Below, piece by piece: positions 7,615 through 13,828 of a stretch of 64,000 nt of DNA (the first letter of the stretch is position 1; every line of letters starts with the position of its first letter). The stretch covers positions 143,103 to 207,102 of the forward strand of contig NZ_QRDV01000008.1 in the NCBI RefSeq assembly GCF_003386165.1. The letters run 5' to 3'. The DNA is from Winogradskyella eximia (GTDB lineage: Bacteria > Bacteroidota > Bacteroidia > Flavobacteriales > Flavobacteriaceae). A program made the position numbers and the translations under genes. The notes under the pieces were generated by a model. The model was not told the DNA's origin, searched no databases, and saw only the letters and a list, made by a program, of their open reading frames with translations.

Positions 7615-8097
7615 ATGAAAAAAACAATAATCGGAATAATAATCATCTTTCTATCTGGACTCAAATTGTTCAGTCAAAATACTTATACAGTTGATAAATT
7701 CAATATTTCGTTTGAAACGACTGAAAAGTTGGAATTTTCACTAGTTGAAACTGAAAATGTAGCATCTTTTGAAAATGACAATGTTGCAGTAGATATAGAA
7801 ATTATTCCTATTGAGCAAGAATCGAAAAAGTTTAGAAAGAATCTCAAAAAAGGTGCGAAAGAAATTGCAAAAGACTTTGGTTTAAAGAAGATTAAAGATG
7901 GCGGAAAATTACTAAAAGTTGACAACGGATATTATGTAAAAGGACTTGACTTTGATGAAGGAACAAAATATCCTGTTATTATTATTGCAGCTTTAAACTA
8001 TGACAAAGGAATAGCATACGAAATAAGTATTGACTGTTATAACTTAAATGAAACTGAAAGTAATAGAATTATAAATAGTATTAAACTAGTTAAATAA
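7615..8097 (+). CDS. Hypothetical secreted protein, cassette C3
   Basis: A 160-residue protein with a clear signal peptide (MKKTIIGIIIIFLSGLKLFSQ, cleavage near residue 21) and no lipobox. The mature part is a small alpha/beta domain with regularly spaced strands (KFNISFETTEKLEFSLVE, VAVDIEIIPIE, YPVIIIAALNYDKGIAYEISI) and a lysine-rich helical middle. I do not recognise the family. It starts four bases after site R2 and its stop lies two bases before the 5' box of R3. Probably periplasmic; function unknown. Confidence 0.75.
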   Translation: MKKTIIGIIIIFLSGLKLFSQNTYTVDKFNISFETTEKLEFSLVETENVASFENDNVAVDIEIIPIEQESKKFRKNLKKGAKEIAKDFGLKKIKDGGKLLKVDNGYYVKGLDFDEGTKYPVIIIAALNYDKGIAYEISIDCYNLNETESNRIINSIKLVK

Positions 8098-8099
8098 CA

Positions 8100-8232
8100 G
8101 TAGCTAACAATGGCTATAAGTAATTGCTTGTTCTCGCCTACTTCTGAAAATCCTCGCGGATTTTCAGTTTGGTGTGTACTTGCAAAGTTAAGTGCTAAAC
8201 CACGCAACTACTCATAGCCGAGACCGTTACAA
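8100..8232 (+). repeat. attC-like recombination site R3
   Basis: About 133 bp. The 5' box GTAGCTAAC (8100-8108) is the perfect complement of R2's 3' box. Outer arms GGCTATAAGTAATTGC / GCAACTACTCATAGCC pair at 14 of 16 positions (two A.C, i.e. bottom-strand G.T). They differ from R1/R2 at several paired positions in a compensated way. The apical hairpin GAAAATCC-TCGC-GGATTTTC is perfect. The 3' box GTTACAA (8226-8232) contains, on the minus strand, the stop codon of mdaB. Confidence 0.75.
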
Positions 8233-8823
8233 ATTAATCATTACATCATTTAAAAATGTACTGTAATTATTCAACTCAAAAGGAACATCTGCATTTTTTT
8301 CCATATCGTGAAAATGATGTGTTGCTAATAATTCAATTCCTGTAAAAGCATTCATTTTGTGAAACCCAAACATAGCACCCTCATCTACACTTTTTTGATT
8401 AAAAAATTCATTTTCTAAAGTAAATGCGGTTTTAGGTGCATTCCAACTTGTAGTTAGTATATATTTTTTTCCGTGCATTAAACCACCAGTTCCGTAATTG
8501 ATGTCTGGATTTTTTCTACTTCTTCCATCACTGGCATAAATTCCATTTTGATGACCTTCTGTAAAAACTTCATCTATATATTTTTTAAATCCAAAAGGTA
8601 TTTGAAACCACCAAATAGGCGTATGATAAATCACTATATCTGCCCACTTAAATTTTTCAACTTCTTCTTTTACGTTATAATTTTCACCTACTTGAGTAGA
8701 TTTCACTTCAAATTCCTCACGCTTATCAAAATATGAAATCGTATTATTGAAAAGTGTTTCGTTAAATCTTCCACCAGAATGTGCAAATGGATGACTGCCA
8801 TTAATTATAAATATATTTTTCAT
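8227..8823 (-). CDS. mdaB: NAD(P)H quinone oxidoreductase, MdaB family, cassette C4
   Basis: A 198-residue flavodoxin-fold FAD enzyme that reduces quinones by two electrons, usually for oxidative or electrophile protection. Motifs shared with E. coli MdaB run through the protein: IINGSHPFAHSGG, FKWADIVIYHTPIWW, KKYIDEVFTEGH, YASDGRSRKNP, GTGGLMHGKKY and TTSWNAP. It is transcribed against the direction of the array and is divergent from the LysR gene, its probable regulator. Its stop codon (TTA at 8227-8229 on the plus strand) lies within the recombination-site box, so the cassette edge defines the C-terminus. Confidence 0.9.
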   Translation of the reverse strand: MKNIFIINGSHPFAHSGGRFNETLFNNTISYFDKREEFEVKSTQVGENYNVKEEVEKFKWADIVIYHTPIWWFQIPFGFKKYIDEVFTEGHQNGIYASDGRSRKNPDINYGTGGLMHGKKYILTTSWNAPKTAFTLENEFFNQKSVDEGAMFGFHKMNAFTGIELLATHHFHDMEKNADVPFELNNYSTFLNDVMINL

Positions 8824-8845
8824 TTGTCTCTTATTCTATTTGAGG

Positions 8846-8897
8846 CAAAACTAAACCAATATTTATTATTGTAAAAATAATACAAATCATACCTTTG
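8846..8897. promoter_or_regulatory. Divergent promoter/operator region between mdaB and lysR
   Basis: Plus strand: TTG at 8869-8871 and TACCTTTG at 8890-8897, spaced 18 bp, a textbook Flavobacteriia promoter for the LysR gene. Minus strand: TAGTTTTG (complement of 8846-8853) is a -7 for mdaB, without a clear TTG. The palindrome TTATT-GTAAA-AATAA (8866-8880) contains a T-N11-A LysR-type box and overlaps the lysR -33 element. This suggests autorepression and control of mdaB. Confidence 0.6.
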
Positions 8898-8916
8898 TAT
8901 CAATATTTTAATAGCT

Positions 8917-9819
8917 ATGGTGAATTTAGAATGGTACAGAACATTTAAAGAAATCTATGAAAACGGAACGTTAACTAAAGCTTCTATTGCTTTATATGCT
9001 TCTCAACCCGGAGTTAGTGTGCACTTAAATGCACTAGAAGCTTACGTTGGCAAAAAACTATTTGAGCGTACTTCGAGAAAAATGATTCCAACAGAGGATG
9101 GGAAATTTTTATATGAATATATTATTGAATCTTTAAAAAAACTTGAAATTGCAGAACAGCATTTTAAAAAAACAACGCAAGAAAAAAATCCTTCGCTAAA
9201 CATTGGAATGTGTTCAGAAATGTTTCAACTAATTATTGAACCCGAAATTCCCAAACTAGACTTTGACCTAGTAGCTAGATTTGGAGCACATACAGATTTA
9301 ATAAAAGACCTAAACAATGGCATTTTGGATTTAGTAATAACACCTAAAAAACAGAATGAAAAAAGATCATTAGTTGAGTATATTCCGTTTTCAAAAGAAA
9401 GAATCGTTTTAATAGCAGGAAACAAAACGAATACAACTCAAATACAAAAACACATTAAATCTAATAATTTAAGTAATTTAGAAGCCGAATTACATCAAAA
9501 TATTTGGTATAGTTCATCAAACGAAATGGAACATTTTAGACGTTTTTGGTTTGAGAATTTTAATAAGAAACCTGCTTTTAAACCCAACTATATTTTACCA
9601 AATATTACTTCTATTATTAGATGTTTAAACAATGGAAAGGGACTTGCATTAGTTCCCGATTTTTTATGTCAGGAACAAATTTTAAAAAACGAAATAAATT
9701 TAGTTTGGGAAGGAAACGTAAAAACGGAAAACACCTTATACTTTGCATCAAGAACAGATTTGAAATACAAAAAAGAATTAAATACAATTAAGAATATATT
9801 TACATCAAAAATGAAATAA
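8917..9819 (+). CDS. LysR-family transcriptional regulator, cassette C4
   Basis: A 300-residue regulator. The N-terminal winged helix-turn-helix is at about 1-62 (EIYENGTLTKASIALYASQPGVSVHLNALEAYVGKKLFERTSRKM). The effector-binding periplasmic-binding-like domain is at about 90-295. It is transcribed divergently from mdaB across 93 bp containing a LysR-type palindrome, so it probably senses a quinone or electrophile and controls mdaB. Among the recognisable cassettes this is the only one with a good promoter of its own. The inducer cannot be predicted. Confidence 0.9.
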   Translation: MVNLEWYRTFKEIYENGTLTKASIALYASQPGVSVHLNALEAYVGKKLFERTSRKMIPTEDGKFLYEYIIESLKKLEIAEQHFKKTTQEKNPSLNIGMCSEMFQLIIEPEIPKLDFDLVARFGAHTDLIKDLNNGILDLVITPKKQNEKRSLVEYIPFSKERIVLIAGNKTNTTQIQKHIKSNNLSNLEAELHQNIWYSSSNEMEHFRRFWFENFNKKPAFKPNYILPNITSIIRCLNNGKGLALVPDFLCQEQILKNEINLVWEGNVKTENTLYFASRTDLKYKKELNTIKNIFTSKMK

Positions 9820-9820
9820 A

Positions 9821-9958
9821 CGTAGCAGAACAACGTGTATAATTGGTAAATTTGATCGTTACTTATTTGGAAAATTCCTTAAGAATTTTCTCTGGCAAGT
9901 ATTTGTTTACTAAATTAGTTGTTTAATCACGCAACTCATCATGCACAAGACCATTGTC
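9821..9958 (+). repeat. attC-like recombination site R4
   Basis: About 138 bp and more diverged. Left arm AACAACGTGTATAATTGG, right arm GCAACTCATCATGCAC; the conserved TTTGTTTACTAAATTAG block is present. The apical hairpin GAAAATTC / GAATTTTC is perfect and shows a compensated change against R2. The 5' box does not match R3's 3' box beyond the GTT/AAC core. The 3' box (ATTGTCTGTAATGC, 9953-9966) matches R5's 5' box at about 9 of 14 positions. Confidence 0.6.
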
Positions 9959-9985
9959 TGTAATGCGGAAAACCACGATAACTCA

Positions 9986-10477
9986 ATGAATATATTTTTA
10001 AAATTAAAAAACTGGCAAGTCTTTTTAATTTGGATTTTGGGAGTTATTCAATTGGCGTTTTTTATAAAATCTGACTTTTGGTTTATTTCGTTTGGTATTT
10101 ATTTCGGGCTTTTTTCACTCTGGATTTATTCTATAGGAAAAGTTCTAAACAAAAACAATCCTGAATTAATTAAGCGTATGAATATTTGGTGGATTTTATA
10201 TTCGATTTCACTAATTCCTTTAGCAATAAATTACCGAGATAGTATAATGAGAACTTATGACAGAATTGACACATGGATTATAATTCTGACTATATGTATT
10301 GGATTTATAGCAATTGCAAAAATTACAATATATTCTGCAAAAACAATAAAAAGAGCTGAATTGGGTAGAGAATATGAAACAGCTGATTTAGTTTCAGAAA
10401 TATTCTTAATCTACTTTTTCATCATTGGAATTTGGATTTTACAACCACGACTGAATAAAATAATGGCTGAAAAATAA
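9986..10477 (+). CDS. Hypothetical integral membrane protein, cassette C5
   Basis: 163 residues from the ATG at 9986. A longer in-frame ATG at 9941 is rejected because it lies inside the recombination site. Four to five transmembrane helices are visible: about 10-27 (VFLIWILGVIQLAFFI), 32-50, 73-90, 100-122 and 142-157. Short charged loops lie between, and the C-terminal tail is KIMAEK. The family is not recognised. It lies between sites R4 and R5 in array orientation. Function unknown. Confidence 0.75.
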   Translation: MNIFLKLKNWQVFLIWILGVIQLAFFIKSDFWFISFGIYFGLFSLWIYSIGKVLNKNNPELIKRMNIWWILYSISLIPLAINYRDSIMRTYDRIDTWIIILTICIGFIAIAKITIYSAKTIKRAELGREYETADLVSEIFLIYFFIIGIWILQPRLNKIMAEK

Positions 10478-10478
10478 A

Positions 10479-10616
10479 GCACAACAGGTAACACCATGTA
10501 TAATTAATTGCTTGATCATTACCAACTCACTAACATTCCTGCGGAATATTCTATCTGTGTTTTATTTACTAAATTATGTACTTAAAACACGTTAACAGCC
10601 CTTTGAATTCGTAACC
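10479..10616 (+). repeat. attC-like recombination site R5
   Basis: About 138 bp. The 5' part is GCACAACAGGTAACACCATGTATAATTAATTGC in sense, with the 5' box at 10479-10492. The conserved TTTATTTACTAAATTA block is present. The apical hairpin AACATTCC-TGC-GGAATATT has a single C.A mismatch, which is a G.T wobble on the bottom strand. The right arm is eroded; the probable 3' end is CGTAACC at 10610-10616. Confidence 0.6.
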
Positions 10617-10620
10617 AAAA

Positions 10621-11199
10621 ATGAGAACAAGAATTACTGATAAAAATATGTTTTTATCCTTATTTATTTTCCTTTTTATCTTCTCGTGTAGCGAGAGTGA
10701 AGAAGAAATTAATCTTGGAAATAATTTTTATTATATCCCATTTCAAGAAATAATATTTGATGTAACAAGTTTTGGTGGAAATGGAATTTACCAACTTAAA
10801 AATAATGAAAAAATCCCTGTGGTTTTATCTAATATTGACAAGTATAAATATAATTCTGAATTCATTATTATAAAACAGATTTTTGACATGGAACAGACTT
10901 CTCTACTCATAGAAAATATGATATTTCTACCAAAAACATATTTTACCTATGACAAAAATTATATTCTTCTAAATGAAAACTTTTTAAGCAAATTAGACAC
11001 GTCGAAAGATAATAGTATTTATTCTCAAACATTCACCCACCAACTTTTAGAAAATACGTCATCGATTCAAAAAATGAAAACGAACAAGGAAAATTACTAT
11101 ATTATTGAAAAAAAGAATCTAAAAATTAATGGACCATTAACCAAAAATGAATTCAAAGAAATAAAAAAAAATCTTGAAATAAATTTAAGTTTTGAATAA
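10621..11199 (+). CDS. Hypothetical lipoprotein, cassette C6
   Basis: 192 residues from the ATG at 10621, or 183 from the ATG at 10648 (MFLSLFIFLFIFSC), which gives a cleaner lipoprotein signal. The lipobox is FIFSC, followed by an acidic SESEEE stretch. The mature part is an Asn/Lys/Ile-rich alpha/beta protein ending with a motif YYIIEKKNLKINGPLTKNEF. Similar 'GPL..eF' endings occur in small DUF proteins, but I cannot assign a family. It starts four bases after site R5. Likely membrane-anchored, facing the periplasm. Confidence 0.7.
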   Translation: MRTRITDKNMFLSLFIFLFIFSCSESEEEINLGNNFYYIPFQEIIFDVTSFGGNGIYQLKNNEKIPVVLSNIDKYKYNSEFIIIKQIFDMEQTSLLIENMIFLPKTYFTYDKNYILLNENFLSKLDTSKDNSIYSQTFTHQLLENTSSIQKMKTNKENYYIIEKKNLKINGPLTKNEFKEIKKNLEINLSFE

Positions 11200-11250
11200 A
11201 AACACAATTTTAGAACTACACTCTAGAGATCATTCCTTTTAAGATTTTAT

Positions 11251-11370
11251 GCAAGTAGCGTGTATAATTAACTGTTGACGGACTATTCAAAATCCTTCCG
11301 GATTTTATATTCGAGTTTTAATTCATTAACTTTAGGGCTTAAACACATAACAAACCCAATATAGATATTA
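11251..11370 (+). repeat. Degenerate attC-like site R6
   Basis: Left arm GCGTGTATAATTAACTG, apical hairpin AAAATCC-TTCC-GGATTTT (perfect 7 bp), a TTAATTCATTAACTTTAGGGCTTAAACAC version of the conserved block, and right arm ATAACAAACCCAATATAGATATTAG. The outer boxes are too eroded to match between neighbours. Confidence 0.5.
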
Positions 11371-11407
11371 GTATTTATTGAGGCAAAAAGTTAAAAATGA
11401 AACTTCT

Positions 11408-11662
11408 ATGAGTAATCTATCAAAAATTAAATCGGAAATTGAAAGTTATGCCAATGAATCAAATTTGACAGAATTGCAAATTGTTGAGAAATTGGAACAT
11501 CATTTTTTCAATAAAAAAGTTAATGAGAATTTAAAACTTTATAAAAAAGGAAAGAAAAGAGTGAGTGATATTACTAAAGACCTAAAAATATCTCCACGAA
11601 AATTTTATGCCATTTTAGAAAAGAAAAAAATTAGTCATAAAAAATACAATAAAAAGGAATAA
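11408..11662 (+). CDS. Small basic HTH-like protein, cassette C7
   Basis: 84 residues from the ATG at 11408 (MSNLSKIKSEIESYANESN). An in-frame TTG at 11378 would add ten residues but is less likely. The protein is very lysine-rich (C-terminus about 40% Lys) and helical. The segment KRVSDITKDLKISPRKFYAILEKKKIS looks like a helix-turn-helix (Ser-Pro turn between two helices), which suggests nucleic-acid binding. Family not recognised. Downstream, 11663-11816 has no recognisable repeat, so the distal attC-like site may be lost. Confidence 0.6.
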   Translation: MSNLSKIKSEIESYANESNLTELQIVEKLEHHFFNKKVNENLKLYKKGKKRVSDITKDLKISPRKFYAILEKKKISHKKYNKKE

Positions 11663-11816
11663 AGCATACCATTGCTAAGACTAATGACTTTTTTAATCAT
11701 ACATCTTCTAAAAATCATTAAAAAATTTCACGCCAAAAGTGGGTTTACAAAATAATATGTCCACTATATAACTAATTACATTAAAGTAAACTTTAAGAAA
11801 TTTCTAACCAAAACTA

Positions 11817-12290
11817 GTGGAAGATTTTCAAATAAAATATAATAAAACCTCTCAATTACTCAAAAAAGCTGTTTCTTATTACTATCACGGAAATTCATGT
11901 GCTTGCCAGTATCCAAGGTTTATGCAAATAGTTGGAATAAACTGCATTCACTATAAAGCATCTTTTAAGGCTTGGGAAACAACATTATTAATTGAAAAAG
12001 TAAAACCTTATTTTGAAATTGAAACGCTTAAAAACGGATCTGAAAATACAAATGAAAAATGGACTTGCAGAAAATGCAAATCTCAATTTAACTATGGATG
12101 GTCAGATTTCAGTATTGCAGTAGAAAGAGACGTTTTGTTTCCAATCAAATTAAACGCTAAAGAAAAGGGAGAAAAAGCGATAAAACCTATTCCACTCTAT
12201 CTAGGACTTTACGGTCATAGCTATCCTTCAAAAAAAGAAATTACTAATGTGAATTTTGATGCTTTCAAAACATATATAATGGAAAAATAA
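11817..12290 (+). CDS. Hypothetical protein with CxxC zinc motif
   Basis: 157 residues starting with GTG at 11817; a TAA lies four codons upstream in frame, and no ATG is available before residue 41. The N-terminal part has HGNSCACQYPRFMQIVGINC; a zinc-ribbon-like pair WTCRKCKSQFNYGWSDFSI lies near residue 82. The remaining sequence (LFPIKLNAKEKGEKAIKPIPLYLGLYGH) is unassigned. There is no signal peptide, so it is probably cytoplasmic. It is followed by the degenerate site R7. Possibly a DNA- or RNA-associated accessory protein, but function is unknown. Confidence 0.6.
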   Translation: MEDFQIKYNKTSQLLKKAVSYYYHGNSCACQYPRFMQIVGINCIHYKASFKAWETTLLIEKVKPYFEIETLKNGSENTNEKWTCRKCKSQFNYGWSDFSIAVERDVLFPIKLNAKEKGEKAIKPIPLYLGLYGHSYPSKKEITNVNFDAFKTYIMEK

Positions 12291-12385
12291 CATCTTAAAC
12301 CTCAAAGTATATTTCGGTTATGGTGGTAGTTCATCTTTTTAAAAACTATCAAATTTTACTTCTCTAGTTGGTTGAGTTCAGTTAT

Positions 12386-12444
12386 TTTAGATTTTTATTT
12401 GCTAAATTACATACTTAACCTCGCAACTAATCATTCATAATAAC
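12386..12444 (+). repeat. Right half of a degenerate attC-like site R7
   Basis: TTTTATTTGCTAAATTA followed by CATACTTAACCTCGCAAC and TAATCATTCATAATAAC matches the conserved block and right arm of the repeat family. The left half (about 12305-12385) is not recognisable; it contains GGTTGAGTTCAG, which resembles a different short intergenic element at 54612. Confidence 0.5.
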
Positions 12445-12466
12445 TCACACAAAACTAAAGCCAACC

Positions 12467-13204
12467 ATGACACTGAGATTTTCACTAATTATTATGATGT
12501 GTTTTTGCATTAAGACTTATGCACAAGACAAAAAAATTAATTTTCAATTATCACTTGGACCAACGATTTCCATTCCAAAAACAAGCGAACTCACCAACAC
12601 CAACGTTAATGGAAGTCCTGAAATTAAGTCTTCCATAAATATTGGAGCTTATATTTTACCAAGTGTAAATTATCCCATTAACGAAAAATTATCTCTCGAT
12701 TTTGGTATCGGGTTTTATCTCGATCGGTTTTCTGTAGAAGATAAAGTTGCCGCAACTACTAATAAAGGCAACCGCAATATTAGCCAAATTCAAACACCAA
12801 TAAATTTTAACTTTCATTTTTCTAAAGACAAATCGTATCAATTAGGTATTGGAGGATTTGCTAGTTTTTTAGTTGCTGCTAAGGAAAAAGGAGAGACCAT
12901 CGTAGATAATTCTCAATTTAATTTTATTGATCCCAATGACCCAATATTCTATGAAAATTCTGTAGTGAGTTATGACAAAAACATAAAGGATAATTATAAT
13001 TCTGTAAGTTTTGGAGCCTTTATTCAAATAAAAAGAAGCATATCATTTTCAGCAGACAAAAAAGGCTTTATACTTCTAAAGATTAATCAATATTTTAATG
13101 CCATAAAGAACAATGATCCTGATTCAGATTTAACCCAATACATTGATTTTAAAAATGAAAAAGAACCTACAACAGTAAATTTAGGAATTGGATTAGTATT
13201 ATAA
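12467..13204 (+). CDS. Outer-membrane beta-barrel protein
   Basis: 245 residues. A signal peptide ends near residue 20 (CFCIKTYAQ). Then come alternating amphipathic strands typical of the OMP_b-brl/PorT-like family: INFQLSLGPTISIP, NIGAYILPSVNYPI, LSLDFGIGFYLDRF, YQLGIGGFASFLV, SVSFGAFIQIKR. The protein ends TTVNLGIGLVL, a final strand. It is an outer-membrane protein of about eight strands with no specific transport or enzymatic motif. It sits at the right end of region A, directly after site R7, with no clear site after it. Confidence 0.75.
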   Translation: MTLRFSLIIMMCFCIKTYAQDKKINFQLSLGPTISIPKTSELTNTNVNGSPEIKSSINIGAYILPSVNYPINEKLSLDFGIGFYLDRFSVEDKVAATTNKGNRNISQIQTPINFNFHFSKDKSYQLGIGGFASFLVAAKEKGETIVDNSQFNFIDPNDPIFYENSVVSYDKNIKDNYNSVSFGAFIQIKRSISFSADKKGFILLKINQYFNAIKNNDPDSDLTQYIDFKNEKEPTTVNLGIGLVL

Positions 13205-13221
13205 TACTAAACTAAACCTAT

Positions 13222-13424
13222 ATGTATAAAAAAATAGTTGAGTTATTATTTTTATTAATTGTTGTTCTATTTTGTAAACCATTGATAAAGATTTAGACTC
13301 TCTTAAAATTGCTGAACAATATTATGAGATTTTAAACCACTCAGATCTATCAAAAATATCAGAATTATTAAGCAATAGTATTGTAATTAGAAAAAGGAAA
13401 GTAACTATGATGAACATTTTATAA
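13222..13424 (+). pseudogene. Frameshifted small secreted/NTF2-like protein remnant
   Basis: The ATG at 13222 opens a signal-like sequence (MYKKIVELLFLLIVVLFC) that ends at TAG 13294. From about 13278 a second frame continues as TIDKDLDSLKIAEQYYEILNHSD... to TAA at 13422-13424. The joined text (signal peptide, then AEQYYEILNHSDLSKISELLSNSIVIR) reads like the start of an NTF2/SnoaL-type or similar small secreted protein. One frameshift near 13278 plus an early stop indicate a broken gene. Confidence 0.6.
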
Positions 13425-13457
13425 GTCATTGAGCATAATCATAAAACTAAAAGATCA

Positions 13458-13676
13458 ATGAAATCAATTTTTAAAATTCAAATAGTAATTATTCATTTAT
13501 GGTTTATCGTTTGTTCTTATTTAATGTTAACCGAAAATAATGAAGTCGACTACATAGGAAAGAATGAACCTACCAAAACAGAACTTTATGAAATTTTATT
13601 TTACATATCATTAGTTATATTAATTGTATTCTATCTCTACCTTTTAAGTATAAAATTATTAAACAAGACTAAATAG
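13458..13676 (+). CDS. Small two-TM membrane protein
   Basis: 72 residues: an N-terminal membrane helix (about 5-24, IQIVIIHLWFIVCSYLML), a short polar loop (NNEVDYIGKNEPTKTEL) and a second helix (about 45-65, ILFYISLVILIVFYLYLL) with a basic tail. Family not recognised. It lies between the pseudogene and a bidirectional terminator. Codon texture is coherent, but the small size leaves some doubt that it is a gene. Confidence 0.5.
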   Translation: MKSIFKIQIVIIHLWFIVCSYLMLTENNEVDYIGKNEPTKTELYEILFYISLVILIVFYLYLLSIKLLNKTK

Positions 13677-13772
13677 AATTAGCAATAGTGTTATTAAGAA
13701 ATTAGTTCCTATATACTTTTGAGAAAAAGAAAATATAATCCCATAACAGTAAACTAAATAACATTTTGACAC

Positions 13773-13808
13773 AAAAAAAAAGCGACCTGAAGTTCAGATC
13801 GCTTTTTA
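13773..13808. terminator. Bidirectional terminator
   Basis: AAAAAGCGA-c-CTGA pairs with TTCAG-a-TCGCTTTTT, with A and T runs on either side. It can end the S46 peptidase transcript (minus strand) and the plus-strand genes before it. Confidence 0.8.
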
Positions 13809-13828
13809 TTTGTATTAATTTCTATTGA

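Noticed and set aside
9941-9985. N-terminal extension (MHKTIVCNAENH...) of the membrane-protein gene at 9986
   Set aside because: This part lies inside attC-like site R4; the hydrophilic extension does not fit the membrane protein, and ATG 9986 is a better start.
11691-11759. Small open frame (23 codons from ATG) between cassette genes
   Set aside because: Short, low-complexity Lys/Ile/Phe translation; no start context and no similarity seen.
6241-12444. Reading the repeat family as a CRISPR array
   Set aside because: Repeats are ~130 bp imperfect palindromes separated by whole genes of 250-1600 bp, not 20-50 bp repeats with uniform short spacers; no cas genes are present.
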